The notes under the pieces were generated by a model, which worked only from the letters and a program-made list of their open reading frames with translations, was not told the DNA's origin and made no database searches. Positions 14,816 to 21,599 of a DNA stretch of 21,599 nucleotides are shown here, piece after piece (the first letter of the stretch is position 1; each line of letters begins with the position of its first letter). The DNA comes from an archaeon (GTDB lineage Archaea; Methanobacteriota; Methanobacteria; Methanobacteriales; Methanobacteriaceae), in contig JAKSUF010000002.1 of assembly GCA_024409145.1 (NCBI GenBank), forward strand, positions 1 to 21,599, in the 5' to 3' direction. The position numbers and the translations under genes are program-made.

Positions 14816-15214
14816 TCAATCCAATAATTTTAATGAATTAGCATTAGCTAAAATTAACTCCATAGACGAACCATATTCAGTTATACTACCAATAAGTTTT
14901 ACTTTATGATTTTTAAAACTTTCAATATCAGTTCCAAGATCTTGAAACTCTGCTAAAGTTGATTCAAATATAATAACACTAATTTTTGATTTACCATCAT
15001 TAAGAGTTAAAAAACAAGTTGAACCACTTGAAGAATATTTAAAAGAATCAATAACCCCAGTAACAGCAACAGTTTCACCAATATTATTACGAGATATTTC
15101 ATTAATAAATATTTCTTTAGGTTCAATACTCCCTGCAAAAATAAGCATACCTAAAATTCCAATAATAGAAACTACAAAAGCCATTTTAAATATTTTACCA
15201 TCATCTAATTCCAT
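14816..15214 (-). CDS. Small membrane-anchored OB-fold protein
   Basis: The 132-residue protein has one N-terminal transmembrane helix (about residues 11-28) followed by a soluble domain at about 43-130. The domain pattern, GETVAVTGVIDSFKYSSSGSTCFLTLND, then ISVIIFES, then HKVKLIGSITEYGSSMELILANANSLKLL, fits a five-stranded OB fold of the tRNA_anti/nucleic-acid-binding type. The orientation is uncertain: the ten residues before the helix are mixed in charge, and an outward-facing OB domain is the usual result of such an N-terminal anchor. It lies 219 bases downstream of the DNA ligase gene on the same strand, but a strong U-tract region separates them, so a shared transcript is unlikely. Ligand (DNA, RNA or sugar) is unknown. 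Confidence 0.65.
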   Translation of the reverse strand: MELDDGKIFKMAFVVSIIGILGMLIFAGSIEPKEIFINEISRNNIGETVAVTGVIDSFKYSSSGSTCFLTLNDGKSKISVIIFESTLAEFQDLGTDIESFKNHKVKLIGSITEYGSSMELILANANSLKLLD

Positions 15215-15378
15215 TTTACCACTTCAATAAAGTTTAAATAGATTATAAACTATAAACTTTACTCAAAAACAAAAACAAAATTGTTTTAAAGTTATAAAAT
15301 TGAAATAAAAGTTTAAAAATAGATTAAAATAGAATAATCATAAAATAGAAAATAAAAAAAAGACTAGAAAACATAAAA

Positions 15379-15405
15379 TAAAAAAAATAAAAAAAATAAA
15401 AAAAA
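15379..15405 (-). terminator. Triple T8 terminator after DNA ligase
   Basis: Three tandem copies of T followed by eight As on the top strand give three T8 tracts in the direction of ligase transcription, starting about 29 bases after the stop codon. Oligo-U tracts are the main termination signal for archaeal RNA polymerase. Confidence 0.6.
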
Positions 15406-15433
15406 TAAGATTTAAAAGAAATAAACTAAAAAA

Positions 15434-17083
15434 TTAACCTTTAAACATAGATTCTAATCTTTCTACAGTATCAATGTCTTCTAAACCTTTGTCTTTTCGG
15501 ATTCTTTTGACAACTGGGAAACGTAAAGAGTAACCAGTTTCATATTCTGGGCTTTTAACAATTTCACTGTAAGCAATTTCAAATATAATTTTAGGATGGA
15601 CAGTAATTCTTGTACCTTTTTCTTGAATTTTATTTTCTTCCATTAATTTAGTGAGTTTTGCAAGATCATCATCAGATAAACCAGTACCAACATGAGCTAA
15701 AGTTCTTAATTCATCATTTTCATCTCTAAGAGCAATTAAATAAGACCCAATGAAATCTCCTCTTTTACCAATACCTTTAACTCCACCAATAACAACTGCA
15801 TCCAAAGTTTCAGGTTCTGCTTTAAATTTAAGCATTTTCTTACCACGAACACCTGGAATATACGGTTCTGAACAATTTTTAATCATTATACCTTCATGAC
15901 CACCATCAATAGATTTATTAAAGAGATTAACTGCTTCAAAAATATTATCATGATTTACTTGAACAATATCACTAAGTTCAACATTTTCATTAGTAGAAAC
16001 AATACTTTCTAATAATTCACGTCTTTTAATAATTGGTTCATCAACAGTAGATTCTTTAAAGTAAAGAAGATCATAGAGATAAACTTTAAGAGGTACAGAT
16101 TCCATAGCTTCTTCAATATCATATTTTCTACGAACTCTTCTAAGAATATGTTGGAAAGAAAGAGGTTTTCCATCACGAGTAGCTATTACTTCTCCTTCTG
16201 CAATAAAATCTTCATTAGGAAATGCTTCTCTAATCATATCTACAACTTCAGGAATAGCTAAGGTAATATTTTCTAAACGACGAGTGAATAATGTAATATC
16301 ATCACCATTTTTATGAACTTGCATACGAATTCCATCATATTTAGTTTCACATAAAGCACATCCCATTTCAAGAATACTTTCTTCAATTCCAGGAGATAAT
16401 TGAGCAAGCATAGGTTTTACAGGTTTACCTGGAGTAAGAGATAATTCCTTAAGACCTATTTCCCCAGATTCAGCAGCTACTTTTGCAACAAGACCAACAT
16501 CATTAGTTAACATATGTGCTCTTTCAGCAACAGCCTTATCAATGCCAAATGCTTGAGATATTCCATCACGAATTATACCTTCACCAACACCAATTCTAAG
16601 TTCTTCAGTGATTGTTCTACAAATATATTTAGATTCAACACCAGTAGCTGATGATAATAATTCAAGAATATTAGAAATCTTTTTAGAGGTAGAACGATTT
16701 CCAGAAATTGTAGCTAATTTTCTAAGTTGATTAAAAACAAAATCAACAGTTAAAGCTTGAGAAAAGAAAGTCATTTGAGATTTTTTACGATAAAGTTTTT
16801 CAGAAGCTGCACCAATATCTCCTTCATCACGAACAGCATCTTCAACATCATTAACAGAAACTCCAACAGCATCAGCAACTGCTTTCATAACAAGTTTATC
16901 ACCAATTCCTTGTTCTTCTTCACTCCAAGAAGGAAAAACAGTACCTAAAATCATTAAAGTAATTTTAGGCAAATCTTCAACTTCAACAATTTTAAAAAAT
17001 TCTGCCAAAATAGCAGTTTTTTCTAATCTTTTAGTAGTTGCACCTAAATCTTCATAAACTTGAACAAGCTCACCATATTTCAT
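15434..17083 (-). CDS. lig: ATP-dependent DNA ligase (archaeal replicative type)
   Basis: The 549-residue enzyme joins nicks in DNA during replication and repair. An N-terminal helical DNA-binding domain (about 1-215) is followed by the nucleotidyltransferase domain with motif I KYDGIR, where K248 is the AMP-accepting lysine, motif III FIAEGEVIA, motif IV EGIMIKN and motif V LKFKAE; the last 130 residues form the OB domain with PEYETGYSLRFPVVKRIRKDK. Length and order match archaeal/eukaryotic ligase I homologues. The start is the ATG at 17083; an in-frame TTG 15 bases upstream lacks a ribosome site, and the GGTAGGT region serves the ATG instead. It lies downstream of thiC on the same strand, separated by 102 bases containing a terminator-like hairpin. 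Confidence 0.92.
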   Translation of the reverse strand: MKYGELVQVYEDLGATTKRLEKTAILAEFFKIVEVEDLPKITLMILGTVFPSWSEEEQGIGDKLVMKAVADAVGVSVNDVEDAVRDEGDIGAASEKLYRKKSQMTFFSQALTVDFVFNQLRKLATISGNRSTSKKISNILELLSSATGVESKYICRTITEELRIGVGEGIIRDGISQAFGIDKAVAERAHMLTNDVGLVAKVAAESGEIGLKELSLTPGKPVKPMLAQLSPGIEESILEMGCALCETKYDGIRMQVHKNGDDITLFTRRLENITLAIPEVVDMIREAFPNEDFIAEGEVIATRDGKPLSFQHILRRVRRKYDIEEAMESVPLKVYLYDLLYFKESTVDEPIIKRRELLESIVSTNENVELSDIVQVNHDNIFEAVNLFNKSIDGGHEGIMIKNCSEPYIPGVRGKKMLKFKAEPETLDAVVIGGVKGIGKRGDFIGSYLIALRDENDELRTLAHVGTGLSDDDLAKLTKLMEENKIQEKGTRITVHPKIIFEIAYSEIVKSPEYETGYSLRFPVVKRIRKDKGLEDIDTVERLESMFKG

Positions 17084-17107
17084 TTTTCTACCTACCAACT
17101 AAATTAT

Positions 17108-17132
17108 AAGTACTAATTACAAGTACTAATTA
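17108..17132 (-). promoter_or_regulatory. Tandem 12-bp repeats in the DNA ligase promoter
   Basis: AAGTACTAATTA occurs at 17108-17119 and again at 17121-17132, a 13-bp period. Each copy contains the palindrome AGTACT. They lie 25-49 bases before the ligase ATG, next to a TATA-like TTTTTTATAAT on the minus strand, where an operator could sit. Confidence 0.35.
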
Positions 17133-17177
17133 TAAAAAATAACTAAAATCTAAAGTCATGAAAAATAACTAAATTAA

Positions 17178-17196
17178 GAGACTATCTAGAAGTCTC
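17178..17196 (-). terminator. Hairpin spanning the thiC stop codon
   Basis: GAGACT (17178-17183) pairs with AGTCTC (17191-17196) around a seven-base loop that contains the thiC stop codon (17186-17188). A T-rich stretch with a T5 run follows about 15 bases later on the minus strand, so termination is plausible but the geometry is loose. Confidence 0.45.
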
Positions 17197-18460
17197 CTTT
17201 AGCTATTTTAACTGCACAATATTCTCCACACATTGCACACATTTCATCATCATCTAATTCACATTTATTTCTATAATGTCTTGGTTTGACTTTATCAAAT
17301 GCTAAATCAAATTGAGCTTCCCAGTCGAAGTCACGTCTTGCTTGAGACATTTGTCTTTCTTTATCCCATGCAACATCAAGACCTAAAGCAACATCCGCAG
17401 CTTGAGCTGCAATTTTACTTGCAATTACACCTTCTTTAACATCTTCAAGAGAAGGTAAAGTTAAATGCTCAGCAGGAGTTACATAACATAAAAAGTCTGC
17501 ACCACTAGAAGCAGCTATTGCACCACCAATAGCACCAGTAATATGATCATAACCAGGAGCCAAATCAGTTACAATAGGACCTAAAACATAAAATGGTGCC
17601 CCATGACATAAAGTTTTTTGAATTTGCATATTCGCTTTAACTTGATTAAGTGGAACATGCCCTGGACCTTCAACCATAGTTTGAACACCTGCTTCTTGAG
17701 CTCTTTTAACAAGAGTTCCTAAAGTAACAAGTTCTTGAATTTGAGGAGTATCAGTTGCATCAGATAAACAACCCGGACGTAAACCATCACCTAAAGAAAG
17801 AGTAATATCATATTCTAATGCTAATTCTAAAAGATAATCATATCTTGAGAATAAAGGATTTTCCTCATCATTATGTAAAATCCAAGATGCAAGGAAAGTT
17901 CCACCTCTACTAACAATTCCCATAACTCTTTTAGCATCTTGTAATTTAGTAACAACATCTTTATTGATTCCACAGTGAAGAGTCATGAAGTCAACACCTT
18001 CTTTAGCTTGATTTTCAATAGCTTTAAAGATATCATCTTCATCCATGTCAATAATTTCTTTACCTTTGTTTAAAGTAATTACACCTGCTTCATACATTGG
18101 AACAGTTCCTATAGGAACATCAACTTCAGACATAATTGCTTTTCTAAATTCAAGTAAATTTGGACCAGTACTTAAATCCATTACAGCATCTGCACCAAAT
18201 TCAACAGCTAATTTAGCTTTCTTAACTTCAAGATCAATATCTTCAATTTTACTTGAAGATCCAATATTAGCATTAATTTTAGTAGTTAATCCTTGACCAA
18301 TACCATAAGCTTTAGTATTTCTATTTATATTTTTAGGTATAACTATAGTTCCTTTAGCTACACCAGCTCTAATTTTTTCTACATCTATTTTTTCGCTATC
18401 AGCAACAGCTTTCATTTCTGGAGTGATATTGCCTTTTTTAGCTTCAGTCATTTGAGTCAT
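17186..18460 (-). CDS. thiC: Phosphomethylpyrimidine synthase ThiC (short form)
   Basis: The 424-residue radical SAM enzyme should rearrange aminoimidazole ribotide into hydroxymethylpyrimidine phosphate for thiamine. Family blocks visible include MDLSTGPNL near 95, DFMTLHCGI near 157-165, SRGGTF with LASW near 185, LSLGDGLRPG near 220-230, MVEGPGHVPLNQ near 260, and GPIVTDLAPGYDHITGAIG near 295-312. The [4Fe-4S]-binding cysteines are at the C terminus, C408, C411 and C415, in a CX2CX3C spacing instead of the CX2CX4C of E. coli-type ThiC. The short form, without the extra N-terminal domain of enterobacterial and plant ThiC, is usual for archaea and many anaerobes. AAAGGTG seven bases before the ATG supports the start. 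No other thi gene and no recognisable TPP riboswitch lie nearby. Confidence 0.92.
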   Translation of the reverse strand: MTQMTEAKKGNITPEMKAVADSEKIDVEKIRAGVAKGTIVIPKNINRNTKAYGIGQGLTTKINANIGSSSKIEDIDLEVKKAKLAVEFGADAVMDLSTGPNLLEFRKAIMSEVDVPIGTVPMYEAGVITLNKGKEIIDMDEDDIFKAIENQAKEGVDFMTLHCGINKDVVTKLQDAKRVMGIVSRGGTFLASWILHNDEENPLFSRYDYLLELALEYDITLSLGDGLRPGCLSDATDTPQIQELVTLGTLVKRAQEAGVQTMVEGPGHVPLNQVKANMQIQKTLCHGAPFYVLGPIVTDLAPGYDHITGAIGGAIAASSGADFLCYVTPAEHLTLPSLEDVKEGVIASKIAAQAADVALGLDVAWDKERQMSQARRDFDWEAQFDLAFDKVKPRHYRNKCELDDDEMCAMCGEYCAVKIAKGDF

Positions 18461-18649
18461 TAAAGCACCTTTTATAAATTAATAGTATACATTATAAATT
18501 AAATAAAGATTATACATTTATAATTTTATATTTTATTATTTAATTAATTTTGTATTAGGAGAATAAGAATATTAGAAAAATTAAAAAACAATAAAAAACC
18601 CCACAAAAAACAAAAATATTAAAAAAATTTAAAAAACAATAAAAATAAA

Positions 18650-18660
18650 GATATAAATAG
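18650..18660 (+). promoter_or_regulatory. Candidate TATA box for the NifU-like/GGGtGRT operon
   Basis: GATATAAATAG preceded by a purine-rich stretch resembles an archaeal TATA box with a BRE element. It would place the start of transcription near 18680 and give an untranslated leader of about 80 bases. Confidence 0.4.
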
Positions 18661-18759
18661 TAAACTTTTTTAGATACTAAGAACTAATAAAGTAGTTTTT
18701 AAAATCATAACTTATAGATTTACTGAATTTTTTATAATTATAAAAAAGGAATTGAAAAA

Positions 18760-19452
18760 ATGATATATTCAAAAGATATTGAAAATATGTGTTCTGTTGC
18801 AAAAGGTGCTAATCATGGATCTGCACCAATACCTGAAGAAGGTCAATGGATAAAATCTAAAGAAATTAAAGACATATCTGGTTTAACTCATGGAATTGGT
18901 TGGTGTGCACCACAACAAGGAGCTTGTAAATTAACCTTAAATGTTAAAGAAGGAATTATTGAAGAAGCATTAGTTGAAACTATTGGATGTTCTGGTATGA
19001 CTCACTCAGCAGCAATGGCTGGAGAAATATTAGTAGGTAAAACTATACTTGAAGCATTAAACACTGATTTAGTATGTGATGCGATTAATACTGCAATGAG
19101 AGAATTATTCTTACAAATTGTTTATGGTAGAACTCAATCTGCATTCTCTGAAAATGGACTTCCAGTAGGAGCAGGACTCGAAGATTTAGGTAAAGGTCAC
19201 AGAAGCCAAGTAGGTACTATTTACAGTACAAACCTTAAAGGACCAAGATACCTCGAACTTGCAGAAGGATACATTACAAAAATAGGATTAGATGAAGACG
19301 ATGAAATCATAGGATATGAATACATCAATTTAGGAATTATGATGGAAAATATCAAAAAAGGAATGGATCCTCTTGAAGCTATTGAAAGTGCAAGTGGAGA
19401 ATACGGAAGATTTAAAGAAGCAGTAAAAACAATAGACCCAAGATCAGAATAA
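18760..19452 (+). CDS. NifU/IscU-like iron-sulfur scaffold protein
   Basis: The 230-residue protein resembles the NifU N-terminal/IscU scaffold fold: KLTLNVKEGIIEEALVETIGCSG at about 57-79 corresponds to the IscU strand pair and the conserved GCGSA loop, so C77 matches the second scaffold cysteine. C49 and C56 (WCAPQQGAC) lie near the position of the first. The usual third cysteine is not clearly placed; C106 is a candidate. The protein is longer than IscU, with a C-terminal extension (GKGHRSQVGTIYSTNLKGPRY, then a helical tail) typical of the group found next to GGGtGRT proteins. It is probably cytosolic and binds or transfers a metal cluster; activity is inferred. It begins after AAAAAGGA and ends 21 bases before the next gene, so the two are co-transcribed. 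Confidence 0.72.
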   Translation: MIYSKDIENMCSVAKGANHGSAPIPEEGQWIKSKEIKDISGLTHGIGWCAPQQGACKLTLNVKEGIIEEALVETIGCSGMTHSAAMAGEILVGKTILEALNTDLVCDAINTAMRELFLQIVYGRTQSAFSENGLPVGAGLEDLGKGHRSQVGTIYSTNLKGPRYLELAEGYITKIGLDEDDEIIGYEYINLGIMMENIKKGMDPLEAIESASGEYGRFKEAVKTIDPRSE

Positions 19453-19473
19453 AAACAAGAAGGAATGAATATT

Positions 19474-20472
19474 ATGAGTTTATTTGAAAGTTATGAAAGA
19501 AGAATAGATCAAATAATACCTGTTCTCAACAAATATGGTATTAAAGACCTTGAAGAAGCTAAATCTATTTGTGATGAAAAAGGAGTTAATCCATATGAAA
19601 TTGTAAAAGAAGTACAACCTATTTGTTTTGAAAATGCTTGTTGGGCATACACTGTAGGTGCTGCAATAGCTATTAAAAATGATTGTAAAAAAGCTTCTGA
19701 AATTGCAAAAATGATTGGTGAAGGATTACAATCATTCTGTATACCTGGAAGTGTAGCAGATAACAGAAAAGTAGGTCTTGGTCATGGAAACCTTGCATCT
19801 ATGCTTTTATCCGAAGAAAGTGAATGTTTTGCATTTTTAGCAGGACATGAAAGTTTTGCAGCTGCAGAAGGAGCTATTGGTATTGCAAACTCTGCTAACA
19901 AAGTTAGAAAACAACCATTAAGAGTTATTTTAAATGGATTAGGTAAAGATGCTGCTTTAATTATCTCAAGAATTAATGGTTTCACTTATGTAGAAACTAA
20001 ATATGATTACTTTACTGGCGAATTAAAAATAGTTAGAGAAAAAGCTTATTCTGACGGTGAAAGAGCTAAAGTAAAATGTTATGGAGCAGATGATGTAAGG
20101 GAAGGAGTCGCAATTATGCACTTAGAATCTGTAGATGTTTCAATTACAGGTAACTCCACTAACCCAACTAGATTCCAACATCCTGTTGCAGCAACATACA
20201 AAAAAGAGTGTATTGAACAAGGTAAGAAATACTTCTCTGTTGCTTCTGGTGGTGGAACTGGAAGAACTTTACACCCAGATAACATGGCAGCAGGTCCAGC
20301 ATCCTATGGTATGACTGATACTATGGGTAGAATGCATTCTGATGCTCAATTTGCAGGTTCATCATCTGTACCAGCTCATGTAGAAATGATGGGATTAATT
20401 GGTATGGGTAATAACCCAATGGTAGGAGCTACTGTTGCAGTAGCTGTTGCTGTTGAAGAAGCAATGAAATAA
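19474..20472 (+). CDS. GGGtGRT-family protein of unknown function
   Basis: The 332-residue protein contains the motif GGGTGRT at 259-265, which names a conserved family (I recall it as a Pfam family of unknown function) often encoded beside a NifU-like protein. Other conserved-looking blocks are the start MSLFESYERRIDQI, SFCIPGSVADNRKVGLGHGNLASMLL at 87-112, FLAGHESFAAAEGAIGIAN at 121-139, NSTNPTRFQHPVAA at 227-240 and a glycine-rich C terminus HVEMMGLIGMGNNPMVGATVAVAVA. It has eight cysteines and many histidines in conserved-looking blocks, consistent with metal or cluster binding, but no known catalytic motif. No membrane segment is certain; the Ala/Val-rich tail is short. The start at 19474 is preferred over the ATG at 19465, because AAGAAGGA abuts the latter with no spacing. 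Function cannot be assigned. Confidence 0.8.
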   Translation: MSLFESYERRIDQIIPVLNKYGIKDLEEAKSICDEKGVNPYEIVKEVQPICFENACWAYTVGAAIAIKNDCKKASEIAKMIGEGLQSFCIPGSVADNRKVGLGHGNLASMLLSEESECFAFLAGHESFAAAEGAIGIANSANKVRKQPLRVILNGLGKDAALIISRINGFTYVETKYDYFTGELKIVREKAYSDGERAKVKCYGADDVREGVAIMHLESVDVSITGNSTNPTRFQHPVAATYKKECIEQGKKYFSVASGGGTGRTLHPDNMAAGPASYGMTDTMGRMHSDAQFAGSSSVPAHVEMMGLIGMGNNPMVGATVAVAVAVEEAMK

Positions 20473-20501
20473 ATTTATTTTATTTCATCCTATCTTTTTT
20501 T
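20464..20501 (+). terminator. Hairpin-plus-T7 terminator overlapping the GGGtGRT stop codon
   Basis: ATGAAATAAA (20464-20473) pairs perfectly with TTTATTTCAT (20479-20488) over ten base pairs with a five-base loop. The stem includes the last sense codons and the stop codon (20470-20472). Seven Ts follow at 20495-20501. Confidence 0.65.
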
Positions 20502-20647
20502 ACAATTTAATTTTTAGATAATTTAAAAACTATCAAAAAACAAGAAAATACTAAAAATAACACTAGAATAACACTCTAAAAAAAGATAAAATACAGACAA
20601 AATTAAAATAAAAAAGATAAAAAAGAAAAATAAAACTAAAAAATAAT

Positions 20648-21487
20648 CTAAATTAATGGAGAAGGTAATTTAGGATTATCTTTTTTAGGTTTTGGACCAC
20701 CTATAGCATCTAATCTTACTTTTAAGAACTTTTCACCAACATCAGTAGCTGCAAATATAGGAATAGATTGACCTACAGAGAACACTTTACGTTCTTCAGC
20801 AATATCTCTTAAATGTTTAGATGCACAAGCAGTGATAACATCACAATAATCAAACATTATTTCAGATTCTTCACGAGAGAGTCCAGTAGTATGAACTGCA
20901 AAGATATAAATATGAATACCATCTTCAGAATACTTTGATTCCAAATCTCTCAATTCAATAACATCATCAGTGAGAGCAGTAGTAACAGCAATATTTTTAT
21001 AACCATTTTCAATAGCTAATTTAACACCACCAATCTGATTAATTGAAGCATTTTCAGTATCAAAAACATTTTCTTTACCAATTGATTCAATTACTTCTGG
21101 AATTGGAGTAGTACTTACAAGACCTGAAACCCTTCCACCAACACCTTGTGCTAATTCAGAATTATTAACAATTACAGTCCCACATCCTTCACAGACCATA
21201 ATTCCACAATCAATAAGTTTTTCATCAAGTAATGAAGAAATAGTTTCAGAAATCCCAAAAGCTAAGAAATTCTTCATTTTAAGTTGTCTATTTTTTTTAC
21301 ACATTCCAAAATCATCAATTCTAAATTGAATATTATTTCTAATTATCTCTTTATCAAACTTTTCAATACCGCGATGATCTAAGAATAAAGGACAAAAATC
21401 AATTAAAGGTTCTCCAACTTCAACAACTTTACCATTTCTAACAACTACTTTAGATTTTCCTAAAGCTTCAATAACATGTTCATCCAT
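20648..21487 (-). CDS. mmp8: Methanogenesis marker protein 8 (DUF2099 family)
   Basis: The 279-residue protein matches the methanogen-restricted marker 8 family by its N terminus (MDEHVIEALGKSKVVVRNGKVVEV), the FCPLFLDHRG block at 31-40, the cysteine cluster C94, C99, C102 in CGIMVCEGCGTVIV, the glycine-rich AQGVGGRVSGLVSTTPIP at 113-130 and the C-terminal VGQSIPIFAATDVGEKFLKVRLDAIGGPKPK. Its biochemical role is unknown; the family follows methanogenesis across archaea, so a part in cofactor or methyl-coenzyme M reductase maturation is usually supposed. Three close cysteines (with C63, C215 and C221) suggest metal or iron-sulfur binding, which is inference. The ATG at 21487 is chosen; an in-frame TTG at 21511 adds eight unlike residues. 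The ribosome site is weak. It is convergent with the GGGtGRT operon. Confidence 0.88.
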   Translation of the reverse strand: MDEHVIEALGKSKVVVRNGKVVEVGEPLIDFCPLFLDHRGIEKFDKEIIRNNIQFRIDDFGMCKKNRQLKMKNFLAFGISETISSLLDEKLIDCGIMVCEGCGTVIVNNSELAQGVGGRVSGLVSTTPIPEVIESIGKENVFDTENASINQIGGVKLAIENGYKNIAVTTALTDDVIELRDLESKYSEDGIHIYIFAVHTTGLSREESEIMFDYCDVITACASKHLRDIAEERKVFSVGQSIPIFAATDVGEKFLKVRLDAIGGPKPKKDNPKLPSPLI

Positions 21488-21584
21488 AAGACACACACAC
21501 TTAATAAACAAATAAATAAAATAGTTAATAAATTAATTAAGTAAATTGACCAAATTTATTAAAATTAATCCAATATATTAAAAG

Positions 21585-21592
21585 TATATAAA
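21585..21592 (-). promoter_or_regulatory. TATA box for the marker protein 8 gene
   Basis: The minus strand reads TTTATATA, the methanogen consensus, 98-105 bases before the start codon. It predicts initiation near 21562 and a leader of about 75 bases. Confidence 0.55.
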
Positions 21593-21599
21593 CAAATAC

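Noticed and set aside
18461..18759. Possible TPP riboswitch upstream of thiC
   Set aside because: The conserved CTGAGA and GATCTGGTTAATACC-type boxes are absent on the minus strand; the spacer is plain AT-rich DNA with a short ribosome site before thiC.
19782..20285. Two minus-strand ORFs inside the GGGtGRT gene
   Set aside because: Antisense shadows; the plus-strand frame is continuous and carries the family motif.
21488..21511. TTG start extending marker protein 8 by eight residues, adding a CVC motif
   Set aside because: No ribosome site, and the family typically begins near MDEHVIEALG; the extra Cys are probably untranslated.
1..21599. Mobile elements, tRNA, rRNA and phage genes
   Set aside because: Both strands were read for transposase-like proteins, terminal repeats, cloverleaf and rRNA-like G+C-rich blocks; none was seen.

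Overview
The window looks like chromosomal DNA of a methanogenic archaeon of the order Methanobacteriales, most probably Methanobrevibacter or a close relative. The reasons are very low G+C, ribosome-binding sites of the AGGTGAT/GGAGG type, TTTATATA-like TATA boxes and U-tract or hairpin terminators, a methanogenesis marker protein 8, an archaeal ATP-dependent DNA ligase, an archaeal-type bifunctional GlmU, and lysine-rich adhesin-like surface proteins with parallel beta-helix repeats. No rRNA, tRNA, CRISPR array, insertion sequence or phage gene was found. Seventeen protein genes are supported.

Layout. 1-2710 (minus): a two-gene unit, a stand-alone CAT/E2-fold acyltransferase-like protein followed by an AMP-forming acyl-CoA ligase. 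2711-3163: a divergent promoter region rich in palindromes. 3164-8440 (plus): glmU, a gamma-carbonic-anhydrase-like protein, hisC, a radical SAM NrdG-like activase and an ASCH-TPR fusion. Several of these are separated by hairpins, so they are probably not one operon. 8907-11261 (minus): glmM, then a membrane-anchored M14/aspartoacylase-like metallopeptidase. 11462-14600 (minus): two secreted surface proteins, with a duplicated terminator hairpin between them. 14816-18460 (minus): thiC, DNA ligase and a membrane-anchored OB-fold protein. 18760-20472 (plus): a NifU/IscU-like scaffold protein tightly followed by a GGGtGRT-family protein. 20648-21487 (minus): methanogenesis marker protein 8.

How the genes work together. 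GlmM and GlmU supply UDP-GlcNAc, the likely precursor of pseudomurein and surface glycans. The M14-like ectoenzyme and the two adhesin-like proteins act, by inference, at the same cell surface. ThiC (thiamine pyrimidine), HisC (histidine) and the gamma-CA are housekeeping metabolism. The least understood parts are the NifU-like/GGGtGRT pair, the acyl-CoA ligase/CAT-like pair (whose family active-site His is a Glu) and the ASCH-TPR protein. Several ORF starts were moved to internal ATG or GTG codons where a Shine-Dalgarno sequence decides the start. Family names come from motif recognition by eye, without database searches.
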